NCBI GenBank assembly: GCA_019038625.1
Contig: JAHOYU010000052.1
Location: forward strand, 1 to 33,244
Length of the DNA stretch: 33,244 nucleotides
Direction: 5' to 3'
Origin: Candidatus Latescibacterota bacterium
Lineage (GTDB): Bacteria > Krumholzibacteriota > Krumholzibacteriia > Krumholzibacteriales > Krumholzibacteriaceae
Shown here: positions 15,521-23,412 of the stretch, piece after piece
Numbering within the stretch: position 1 is the first letter of the stretch
Layout: the number at the start of each line of letters is the position of its first letter
Translations under genes and position numbers: made by a program
The notes under the pieces: generated by a model
Databases searched by the model: none
What the model saw: only the letters and a program-made list of their open reading frames with translations
What the model was told of the DNA's origin: nothing

Positions 15521-16710
15521 TCTCCATCAAAATCAGCTGGCCGCGAATAGATGACCTCTATATAGGGCCTCATCGAATCGGCAGCAGTTATATCGAAAAA
15601 ACCCACCCTCTGATAACGAAGTAATTCCATGTCAGACTGCAATACCAGCCCGTTGTTGACTCTGCTGCCTTCGAGGACAAACTTGGTGTGTACGCCCAGC
15701 GGTATTCTCAACTCATCTGATACCGTTGGAGTAAATGTATTGATCGTTACGGGATCACCCTTGAGGAAAAGCGTGTCGGCGATATCGGATGAAGCTGGCG
15801 AATATAGATAAGAAATAAAATCGGTGGAAGCATCCAGTTCCGCCTGCTCTCCTAAAGTAGCTCCGAGCCCCAGATCACCGTCCACATGAAGAACGAGAGC
15901 CGAGTAATGCACCATCGCGTCATCCTCGATGTCGTCAAGATCGAATTCGAAGAATATCCTCGTCGCCGTTCCTCCGACACATACAAGCCCCTCTCCACCA
16001 TAGCTCGCAATATTCATATCCGCTATAGCCACAAAAGTGGCAACCGACCCATCGGTGAATCTTACCCTTACGACTGGAGGATCGGAACCGTAATTCTGGG
16101 ATAACATCTCTATTAAACCAGATGTGTCTAAATCACCTTCCCACCTGATAATGATCCCTTCAGGCCAGGGATCGCTCGTCCCATCGATCCATTCCTGCAC
16201 AATGCTCGGGGCAAGGGTAAAAATTCCGCTATTTATATTGAAGTCCCGCACCGTTTCTCCCGAGGGTCCCTGAATCGGGTCGATGATATATTCCGGCGCG
16301 ATCGTAATCGTATCATCCTCATTGAAACTGCCTGTTAATTCGTGAAATGTGATACCGAGATGGAATCCTTCAGAAACTAATATGACAGGCAGATCCAGAC
16401 TTACCGAGTCTACGGTCTTTCCAGTATAATGCTCCAGTGAGTCTACATCGAATCTCATCAGGATCGACTCGAACCTGATGCCTGCCTCTTCACCCAGCTT
16501 CAGAAGGGGGTGTTTACCTATACCGCCAGCGACATCGATTACACTCACGTTGCTGAAAGTACTCACATATCTGAATGTCTCTCCCGCGTCAGGCCTGTAG
16601 CTGCCATCTTCGAGGAATATTTTTGTGACCGGCCCCTCGGGGTCGCTGCTGCACGATCCGACGACCAGAAGAAAAGCAGTGATCATTATTGCCGCAAGAG
16701 TTCTTTTCAT
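15517..16710 (-). CDS. Lipoprotein with DNRLRE-like beta-sandwich repeats
   Basis: 397 aa. The signal sequence ends in the lipobox VVGSC with C20 as lipid-bearing residue. Two beta-rich halves are visible (about 60-230 and 235-390), each with patterns such as 'SILMRFDVDSL', 'TVDSVSLDLPV' and 'TRIFFEFDLDDIEDDAMVHYSALVLHVDG', reminiscent of the DNRLRE family of surface beta-sandwich domains whose strands begin with an R/FxFDL pattern. I do not recognise a named member. It is the first gene of an operon with an outer-membrane barrel and a TPR protein, and overlaps the barrel gene by 4 nt, which fits a surface or outer-membrane complex. Confidence 0.72.
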   Translation of the reverse strand: MKRTLAAIMITAFLLVVGSCSSDPEGPVTKIFLEDGSYRPDAGETFRYVSTFSNVSVIDVAGGIGKHPLLKLGEEAGIRFESILMRFDVDSLEHYTGKTVDSVSLDLPVILVSEGFHLGITFHELTGSFNEDDTITIAPEYIIDPIQGPSGETVRDFNINSGIFTLAPSIVQEWIDGTSDPWPEGIIIRWEGDLDTSGLIEMLSQNYGSDPPVVRVRFTDGSVATFVAIADMNIASYGGEGLVCVGGTATRIFFEFDLDDIEDDAMVHYSALVLHVDGDLGLGATLGEQAELDASTDFISYLYSPASSDIADTLFLKGDPVTINTFTPTVSDELRIPLGVHTKFVLEGSRVNNGLVLQSDMELLRYQRVGFFDITAADSMRPYIEVIYSRPADFDGE

Positions 16711-16793
16711 ATTCCTGTCGAGGTTCCTTCCCCTTCAGTTTTTCACTCTGTTTCGTCCGACCGGGCTCTGGGCGGGTCGGGGTGTCAGATGAA

Positions 16794-16821
16794 ACTATAC
16801 GAGTGACCCCCTCCGCGTCAA
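16794..16821 (-). promoter_or_regulatory. predicted promoter of the lipoprotein-barrel-TPR operon
   Basis: Minus strand: TTGACG (rc of 16816-16821), 16-bp spacer, TATAGT (rc of 16794-16799). Transcription would begin near 16787, about 77 nt before the lipoprotein ATG. It lies 68 bp beyond the methyltransferase stop, so the two units are separate. Confidence 0.7.
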
Positions 16822-16888
16822 GTCGAATAGGAAGAGTCCGATAAATAACATGGATCTTTCTGTCATCAGGGGTGTCACCGTGGACTCA

Positions 16889-17707
16889 TCACTTTTTACG
16901 CAGAAATGATACGACCGTTCCAGTAAAAAACTCCCTTATCCATGGATAACGGGTGAGAGGCCTGAGGAATTCGAACTTTGGAGGGATCAGTTCTTCCTTC
17001 TCGACCACTACCGTCCCGGCTGACTGGATGATCTTCCTGTATCCTGATATATCGATCCTGTTGTTCTTGATCCTGTAATCATCCATCACTCTCGCTGCAT
17101 CCTCCGCTGGATCCTCTCTGCCCTCTTCCTCGAAAGCCAGGCCGACCATATCTTCCAGTATCTTCTCCGAAAACAGGATATGGCACCATGGCGTTTTTAT
17201 CTGGTCATAGAGGTGAGAGCCAAGCGGAGACCTCCACGGAGTGAAAAACAGGAATACAAGGCTACCAGGCCTGACTACCCTGACAAGTTCGTTCAAAGCA
17301 GATGCGGGATCATGAAAATGTTCCATCGAATCGTTCGCGATGACTATATCGAAAGAGGAGTCGGAAAAGGGAAGTAAAGTCGCGTCGCCGCAAACGACAT
17401 TCAGCGGACACCCGCTGCCTAGGGCATAGTCTGCTGCCCCCGAGCAGTGGACCGGATCGAGGTCCACGCCGGTGACATCTCCGCCGGCTTCGGCGTAGAC
17501 CAGGGTCTTCCCGCCGAGCCCGCAACCGATATCGAGGATCTTCTTCCCCGCAAGATCTCCGAGATATTCATCACATCTGCCAATCAGAGTCCGTCCGGTC
17601 CTGTGTTCCCAATCCGAATAGGCCTCGGGCGATTCCCTCCCCTCCACTCGGGGTCTCGGAAAGAATCTGTCTATACGAAATAAAAACGACGCCATCAATC
17701 CAGGCAT
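16889..17707 (-). CDS. Class I SAM-dependent methyltransferase
   Basis: 272 aa. Motif I 'ILDIGCGLGGKT' (57-68), the acidic end of strand two 'VDLD' (81-84), the 'GDATLLPFSDSSFDIVIANDSMEH' segment (motifs II-III) and 'ELVRVVRPGSLVFL' match the Methyltransf_11 group. It should transfer a methyl group from S-adenosylmethionine in the cytoplasm; the acceptor is not readable. The long C-terminal part after the core may bind the acceptor. It starts 20 nt after the GNAT gene in the same operon as the OPT transporter. Methylation of an acetamido sugar is possible given the neighbour, but this is speculation. Confidence 0.85.
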   Translation of the reverse strand: MPGLMASFLFRIDRFFPRPRVEGRESPEAYSDWEHRTGRTLIGRCDEYLGDLAGKKILDIGCGLGGKTLVYAEAGGDVTGVDLDPVHCSGAADYALGSGCPLNVVCGDATLLPFSDSSFDIVIANDSMEHFHDPASALNELVRVVRPGSLVFLFFTPWRSPLGSHLYDQIKTPWCHILFSEKILEDMVGLAFEEEGREDPAEDAARVMDDYRIKNNRIDISGYRKIIQSAGTVVVEKEELIPPKFEFLRPLTRYPWIREFFTGTVVSFLRKK

Positions 17708-17726
17708 CAGTTTTCATCCTCCCTGA

Positions 17727-18671
17727 TCATCTGGCGAACCGCCAGGTGGCAGCTGTCAGAAACCTCGTAAATCCAAGTTTTTCATACAGGGCCAGAGCCG
17801 GTCTGTTGTCAGCCTGTGTACAGAGCGCCGCCTGATCGACACCAGAATCGTGCAAATAGTCAAGGGCCCCTGTTACCAGCCTTGCTCCAAGTCCATGCCC
17901 TCTCTCATCGGGCCTGACGGCGAGCATGTCGATCCATCCAGCGCCTGGATCATCCGGTCCCGGAATGATGACCGTGCAGAACCCCGCAGGCCTGCCACCT
18001 GCCGATCTCAAAGCCAGGACGGCGTCTGCTCTACCCTCGAAGCTGCCCCTCATCCACTCCTCATGCACTTTATCCGCCGTCTGTCGGTCAAAAACAGGGT
18101 CAGCATGAAATCTGTCGAACGAATATGAGACACGGGCGATCTCTCGGAGCTCTCCGATATCTTCAGGCCCGGCGATATCGACGCCCTCGACATCCTCTAC
18201 TTCCCCGCATTCGGCTTTCAGATAGACTATCTTTTCCAGTTCAGAGAATCCAGTTCCTGCCAGAGCATCACATTGTCGTCCATACTCCGATGAAGAGTCC
18301 GGCAACCTTGCCGTTGCGTACCTTATCCCCCTGCCGAGGGCAGTCTCTTTCCAAAACGCACAAAGGCTCCCGCACCCTTCGCCTCCGAGCAGGAGAATAC
18401 GTGCACAATCGACACCGGTGACTGCCGTATCCCATGACAGGGGAGACCAAAGCATCAGGCCATTCAATCCATCAGGCCCCACATGGCCGATCGCCTCTAC
18501 TTCTCCCTTTTTCAGAATATGCTCGAGCCGGTCGGCAGCGAGAGTGATTCCTTCAGGAGAATCGGGATCGATCCCCCTGCCAGCGGCAAGGGCCGTCGAT
18601 CCGGCAAGTCGACGGATCAACGGCCCCGCTCGATCTATATCAGTCCCGGTCAATATCCTGTCTTCCGGCAC
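17727..18671 (-). CDS. GNAT-family N-acetyltransferase (two-domain, WecD-like)
   Basis: 314 aa from a GTG at 18671, two bases after the OPT transporter stop. The C-terminal half is a complete GNAT fold, with 'WIDMLAVRPDERGHGLGARLV' (acetyl-CoA binding Q/RxxGxG/A loop as R-G-H-G-L-G) and 'NRPALALYEKLGF' near the end. The N-terminal half looks like a degenerate second domain. The 'SYSFDRFHADP' segment about halfway resembles the SRF-H/R-xDP region of the TDP-fucosamine acetyltransferase WecD. Acetylation of an amino sugar would fit the surface-polysaccharide genes downstream of this region, but the substrate is not established. Confidence 0.8.
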   Translation of the reverse strand: MPEDRILTGTDIDRAGPLIRRLAGSTALAAGRGIDPDSPEGITLAADRLEHILKKGEVEAIGHVGPDGLNGLMLWSPLSWDTAVTGVDCARILLLGGEGCGSLCAFWKETALGRGIRYATARLPDSSSEYGRQCDALAGTGFSELEKIVYLKAECGEVEDVEGVDIAGPEDIGELREIARVSYSFDRFHADPVFDRQTADKVHEEWMRGSFEGRADAVLALRSAGGRPAGFCTVIIPGPDDPGAGWIDMLAVRPDERGHGLGARLVTGALDYLHDSGVDQAALCTQADNRPALALYEKLGFTRFLTAATWRFAR

Positions 18672-18673
18672 CG

Positions 18674-20647
18674 TTATTCCGTAGCACCTTTCTTCGCGTC
18701 AAAATAGACATAGAGACAGAGCCCGGCGAAAAGGACTACACTGAGCATCTCACCGTAAGCTGTCTCTCCGAATCCTGTATTAAGAAAATCGTCCCAACCA
18801 GGCAACGCGACAAGAGCACTGAGAACACCCATCAAGGCGCCTCCAGCTATGAATCCGGAAGCTATCAGAGTGCCTCTCTCTTTTCTCTTCGTCACTATTC
18901 CCTCGTTTGTACTGCTCTTTCCTACGAAATGAGCGATGATGCCACCGACCAGTATCGGCGTGTTGAGCTGGATCGGCAGATACATTCCGAGCGCGAATGC
19001 CAGGGGCGAGATCTTCAGGAACTCGAGGATGAGCGCCATGAAACCACCCGCTATATAAAGACCCCATGGAGCCTGTGCGTCAGACATGAGAGTCTGGATG
19101 ACGGCTGCCATGGCGTTCGCCTGGGGCGCCGCAAGTGCGTCCGGCCCGGTAAATCCGAATACCTTGTCGAGAAGGATTATGACACCGGTAACACTGGCCG
19201 CAGCGACGATGATGCCGAGGAACTTGTAAGTCTCCTGTTTCCTCGGTGTCGAACCGAGCCAGTACCCTACCTTCAGATCGCTGACGAACGCTCCCGCTGT
19301 CGAGAGAGCCGTACATACGACTCCACCGATGATGAGGGCCGAGACCATTCCAGCCGGGCCAGAGAGGCCCGCCTTCACCAGGATCAGGCTGGAAAGGATC
19401 AGTGTCATCAGCGTCATCCCCGATACGGGATTCATCCCCACGATTGCTATCGCTCTCGCCGCAACTGTCGTGAAGAGGAAGGTGATCACGGCCACGACCA
19501 CAAGAGCAATGGCAGCGATCTTCCATGAATCAACGACCATGAAGCCGAAGAAAAGGAACACAACGAGAAGGGTTATAATGAGGGAACCGATCACAATCGA
19601 CATCTTCATGTCAGTATCGGTCCTCTCTTTCACTTCGCCGCCGCCCTTGCCGGCGAACATCTCTTTGAACCCGACCGTGAATGACGACACAATGATCTTC
19701 GACGATTTCAGGATCCCGATAATACCGGCTACCGCGATCCCGCCGATTCCGATGTGACGGACATAGTTGGTAAAGATCTCCTCCGGCCCCATCTCCGAGA
19801 TAAGCTCGGTCGCCGGTCCGATCGGAACATCGAGATGCCTGCCGAAGAACCAGACGGCAGGAATAAAAACGAGCCACGAAAGGAAACTGCCCGCCGCGAT
19901 GATAGTGGAATATCTCAGGCCGATTATATACCCGAGGCCAAGCACTGCCGCACCGGCATTCACCTTCACTACGAGTTTTGCTTTGTCCGCTACTACCGCG
20001 AGAGGAGCGACCACTCTTGTGGAGATCACTTCGCTCCAGAACCCGAATGTCGCTATGCAGAAATCGTAGAGGCCACCGATAATAGCGGCCTTCATGAGCA
20101 CCTTCGCCTGATCCCCTCCACTCTCACCAGTGACGAGGACTTCGGTGATAGCCGTTCCTTCGGGGAATGGCAGATGACCATGCTGTTCCTTGACAAAATA
20201 TCTTCTAAGCGGGATAAGGAAAAGTATCCCGAGAAATCCACCGAGTAGAGCAGCGATGAAAGTCTGGTAGAACTTAAGCTCGAGGCCGAGGATTATAATT
20301 GCGGGAAGGGTAAAGATCATCCCCGCGACGACCACTCCGGAAGCGGAACCGACCGACTGGATGATCACATTCTCCAGGATCGTGCTGCGTCTTTTAAACA
20401 GTCCCCCCAGTCCGACTGCGAGGATTGCGATCGGGATGGCCGCCTCGAAGACCTGACCGATCTTCAGCCCGAGATATGCCGCGGCCGCCGTGAAGATGAA
20501 GGCCATGATAAGGCCAGTCACTACGGCGCGGATCGAGGTCTCTGGGACCATCTTTCCCGCAGGCACGTAGGGAGTATACTCCTCCCCCGGCCCCAACACC
20601 TTATAGGCGTTTGCCGGAAGCCTGCTCGAACCCTTACTGTGTTCCAT
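18674..20647 (-). CDS. OPT-family transporter
   Basis: 657 aa with about 15-16 membrane segments, the normal size for prokaryotic oligopeptide transporter (OPT) proteins. The opening 'YTPYVPAGKMVPETSIRAV', the 'AAYLGLKIGQVFEAAIP' first-helix pair and 'PRKQETYKFLGIIVAAASVTG' near residue 480 are typical of the bacterial OPT branch that includes peptide and metal-chelate carriers. It would import a small peptide or chelate with proton coupling. The ATG follows a strong AAGGAGGG site. It heads an operon with a GNAT acetyltransferase and a methyltransferase. Peptide versus metal-siderophore use cannot be told from the sequence. Confidence 0.9.
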   Translation of the reverse strand: MEHSKGSSRLPANAYKVLGPGEEYTPYVPAGKMVPETSIRAVVTGLIMAFIFTAAAAYLGLKIGQVFEAAIPIAILAVGLGGLFKRRSTILENVIIQSVGSASGVVVAGMIFTLPAIIILGLELKFYQTFIAALLGGFLGILFLIPLRRYFVKEQHGHLPFPEGTAITEVLVTGESGGDQAKVLMKAAIIGGLYDFCIATFGFWSEVISTRVVAPLAVVADKAKLVVKVNAGAAVLGLGYIIGLRYSTIIAAGSFLSWLVFIPAVWFFGRHLDVPIGPATELISEMGPEEIFTNYVRHIGIGGIAVAGIIGILKSSKIIVSSFTVGFKEMFAGKGGGEVKERTDTDMKMSIVIGSLIITLLVVFLFFGFMVVDSWKIAAIALVVVAVITFLFTTVAARAIAIVGMNPVSGMTLMTLILSSLILVKAGLSGPAGMVSALIIGGVVCTALSTAGAFVSDLKVGYWLGSTPRKQETYKFLGIIVAAASVTGVIILLDKVFGFTGPDALAAPQANAMAAVIQTLMSDAQAPWGLYIAGGFMALILEFLKISPLAFALGMYLPIQLNTPILVGGIIAHFVGKSSTNEGIVTKRKERGTLIASGFIAGGALMGVLSALVALPGWDDFLNTGFGETAYGEMLSVVLFAGLCLYVYFDAKKGATE

Positions 20648-20706
20648 TATCCCTCCTTGCAGAGCGGTGATGTGGAAGAATTCACCTGATTACATTCCGA
20701 TCGCTG

Positions 20707-20737
20707 ATGTTACCATATGGAACGGTATAATTGTCAA
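20707..20737 (-). promoter_or_regulatory. predicted promoter of the OPT transporter operon
   Basis: Minus strand: consensus TTGACA (rc of 20732-20737), a long 19-bp spacer and TAACAT (rc of 20707-20712) preceded by TGG, which gives an extended -10. Transcription would begin near 20700, with a leader of about 53 nt. Confidence 0.5.
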
Positions 20738-20802
20738 ACGATTAGTGATATTGATGAGATTTGAAAAATGATATTCGTCTTCGATTTAAATATACTTGCA
20801 GG

Positions 20803-22059
20803 TCAATGGACCATCTTGTCTTCAGGACGGCCTCTTCCGAGGTAGCCACGCATGACCACTCTCAGGACCAGGTACAGTTGCCTGAAGTACCCCCTCCTGA
20901 GAACAGACAATAGAAGTCGGAATCTCTCCATACGTGTCATCCGCGGATCGTCGAGAGCCCTTTGATAAAGTTTCTCGAATTTCTCGGCACCTTTTCGGTA
21001 ATCATAGTTATCCAACACGTATTGCCGGGAGAAGGAAGCGAGCCTTTCGTATAACTCCCTGTCATTGATTATCCGGTTAAGCGCTTCGGAAAGCAGCCCG
21101 GGGCCGACCGGCACTTCAAGATTTCTGCCCGCAAAATTATAGTATTTCAGTTCATCCACTTTTTCAGGTTCGACCACACCTGCAAGTCCGTTCTCCCCGA
21201 CAACGAGTGTGGGCTTGCCTGTGGCCATACCTTCCCAAGCGCAACGGCCGATTCCCAGGACAATATCTGCCCAGGCTAGCAAGCCGGGAGTCTCAACGAC
21301 CGCCCCAGTCAGAATAACAGCCTTGTACCCCAGCTCAGAATTAACGTTTTCCATTTTCGCGGCCAGATCCCCAAAACTCACACCATCACCCGCGATGACC
21401 AGATAGACTCTTGTCCCGGCAGCTGCAATTTCCTTCACAGCCTCGACAGCATGGTGGAGAGATTTCGATTTCGTCGGATCGACCCTGCTCATGAAGACGA
21501 TCTTATATCCATCACCGGGAAGATCATATTTCTGTGCCACATCCTCCGAAGCCACATCTGGATGGAAAGTCTCAAGGTCTATCCTGTTCGGGATCACGGT
21601 CATCTCGCGGGGAAAACCTCCGAAACTGCCGCGTGCCTTATCGAGAAACTCCTCGGCTACAAAAGTCACTCGACCTCTGTATGCTGGATGCGGCGCGTCG
21701 TCCAGAAACCATACAGCGGAATACACAACGGGGATATTTCTGGCTGCCGCCGCGAACAGGGCCAGGTAATAATCATTGAAATGAAAACAATGGATCAGAT
21801 CGATAGAGTGGTCTTCGATCGCCCGGATCATCTTCCGGTAGGCCCCAGCATTGAGATGATACATATGTGGAAGAGCCTTGCTGTATGAAGCAGGGATCAT
21901 CTCGATATCGGCAGCCTGTAACCTCTCTTCATATATCCCTCCGGGCTTGGTGAAGAACAATACTTCATGTCCAAGTTCTCTTATTCCCTTCGCGATCGAA
22001 ATAGCAGTATTTGGAGCTCCGCCAAGATCAAGCCATGGGTAGCAGATCATCACTCTCAT
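20803..22059 (-). CDS. Glycosyltransferase family 4 protein
   Basis: 418 aa, GT-B fold. The N-terminal domain shows 'LGGAPNTAISIAKGIRELGHEV' and the Gly-rich acceptor side; the C-terminal nucleotide-sugar domain shows 'VIPNRIDLETFHPD', 'KIVFMSRVDPTKS', 'YLVIAGDG' and 'AWEGMATGKPTLVVGENGLAGVV', which is the usual GT4 order. It probably adds a sugar to a lipid-linked polysaccharide on the cytoplasmic side of the inner membrane. The ATG overlaps the flippase stop by 4 nt. It is the last gene of the murA-murB-polysaccharide operon. The long basic tail after residue 370 may associate with the membrane. Confidence 0.9.
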   Translation of the reverse strand: MRVMICYPWLDLGGAPNTAISIAKGIRELGHEVLFFTKPGGIYEERLQAADIEMIPASYSKALPHMYHLNAGAYRKMIRAIEDHSIDLIHCFHFNDYYLALFAAAARNIPVVYSAVWFLDDAPHPAYRGRVTFVAEEFLDKARGSFGGFPREMTVIPNRIDLETFHPDVASEDVAQKYDLPGDGYKIVFMSRVDPTKSKSLHHAVEAVKEIAAAGTRVYLVIAGDGVSFGDLAAKMENVNSELGYKAVILTGAVVETPGLLAWADIVLGIGRCAWEGMATGKPTLVVGENGLAGVVEPEKVDELKYYNFAGRNLEVPVGPGLLSEALNRIINDRELYERLASFSRQYVLDNYDYRKGAEKFEKLYQRALDDPRMTRMERFRLLLSVLRRGYFRQLYLVLRVVMRGYLGRGRPEDKMVH

Positions 22060-23366
22060 GACCCGTCTCCATTATCTTTTTCATTTCTATTGATCATGCC
22101 CCTGACTTTCTTTAACAATCTAAAGGCTGCATCCCTGTAACTGACTATATCTTCTCTTGTAGGGACCAGGACCTCCCTTAGAGGGATCCCTGTATTCCTT
22201 ACGAAATAACCGACTATCAATGACACCATCACGATATTGGATACACATGTCGCCATTCCTGCGCCTATCAACCCGAATCTCTGTATAAAAATAAAATTGC
22301 ATGTGATATTGACGACCGCGCCAATGAACGAAGTTATCACAATGACCCAGATCCTGTCACGCGACGCAAAATCGATAGCGATCATATTGTAAACGGGCCA
22401 TATAGTGATTGCGATGAGAAGCGAATATATCGCTTTTGCAACATTGGCATATTGTTCGCCATAGACCAGAAGAACCATGAATTTCCCAAAGATCAGAAGC
22501 AGAACCGAGAGCAGGACCATGAAGAACAGGTTGTTCCTGCACACCTTCGCCGAAAACCTTGAAGAATCATCCTTCTTCATGGCCAGAAGTGTAGGATAAA
22601 GGACAAAGGTCAGAGCGGTAGGTACAAGCCAGAGTCTCTCGCTGATATTCAGCGCGATCTGGTAATAGCTTACATCACTGGCGGTCATGTAATATTTGAT
22701 TATGAAGATGCCGACCCTGTTGTTGATCTCCCTGAATAGGAAACCCAGATACAGCTTTGGACCGTAGGTGAAAAACGGCTTGATCATGTCTTTTCTGATC
22801 ATACCGAGCGGCCTGGATTCCTTCGTGAACAGAGCCAGACAGATGGCTGCTGTTATCGCCATCGAGGCTGTAAAAGAGATCACAACTTCTCTTGTACCGC
22901 CATTGAAAAGGAAAAGGAATATAGCAACAAGCACCAGATAGACGATGTAGCGTATTATATTCGCTATATTCGACTGTTTCACCAGAAGCATTGCCAGAAG
23001 GAACCGTTTGAAGAGATTGTTGAAGAATATGAACGGGACAGCGATCAGGCCTATGATCATTATATCCCGGGGAATATCTACCCAGATATTTGAAATATAC
23101 GGATATATGAAGTAGAAGATCCCGGCGAAAACGCCACCGAAAACGGCAGAAAAGATCAACAGGAATCCGAGGACATTACCTCGGGGAAATGTCTTCTTTC
23201 CCGTAAAATACGTGATCGACGACCCAACACCCAGATGAGTGAACGAAAATATCATCGTCGCGGCCTGAACGACCAGCGCCATGTATCCACGACGTTCCGG
23301 CCCCAGGATCCTTGATACGATTATGCCTGCAGCCATCGCAAGGACCACTGCTGAAATATTCGTCAC
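22056..23366 (-). CDS. Wzx-like polysaccharide flippase
   Basis: 436 aa from the GTG at 23366, about 12-14 membrane segments. The N-terminal 'AAGIIVSRILGPERRGYMALV' is the standard Wzx/oligosaccharide-flippase opening, with 'LGVGSSITYFTGK' after it. It should move lipid-linked polysaccharide units across the inner membrane. The open frame continues upstream of the GTG for 12 codons that read as a normal flippase N-terminus ('IGFIKRASGIF'), directly after a GGAGG, with the codon there being ACG (23402-23400) followed by ATC. Translation probably begins at 23402 or 23399, not at the GTG. It overlaps the GT4 gene by 4 nt. Confidence 0.88.
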   Translation of the reverse strand: MTNISAVVLAMAAGIIVSRILGPERRGYMALVVQAATMIFSFTHLGVGSSITYFTGKKTFPRGNVLGFLLIFSAVFGGVFAGIFYFIYPYISNIWVDIPRDIMIIGLIAVPFIFFNNLFKRFLLAMLLVKQSNIANIIRYIVYLVLVAIFLFLFNGGTREVVISFTASMAITAAICLALFTKESRPLGMIRKDMIKPFFTYGPKLYLGFLFREINNRVGIFIIKYYMTASDVSYYQIALNISERLWLVPTALTFVLYPTLLAMKKDDSSRFSAKVCRNNLFFMVLLSVLLLIFGKFMVLLVYGEQYANVAKAIYSLLIAITIWPVYNMIAIDFASRDRIWVIVITSFIGAVVNITCNFIFIQRFGLIGAGMATCVSNIVMVSLIVGYFVRNTGIPLREVLVPTREDIVSYRDAAFRLLKKVRGMINRNEKDNGDGS

Positions 23367-23412
23367 AAAGATTCCACTTGCTCGCTTGATGAATCCGATC
23401 GTCCTGCCTCCG

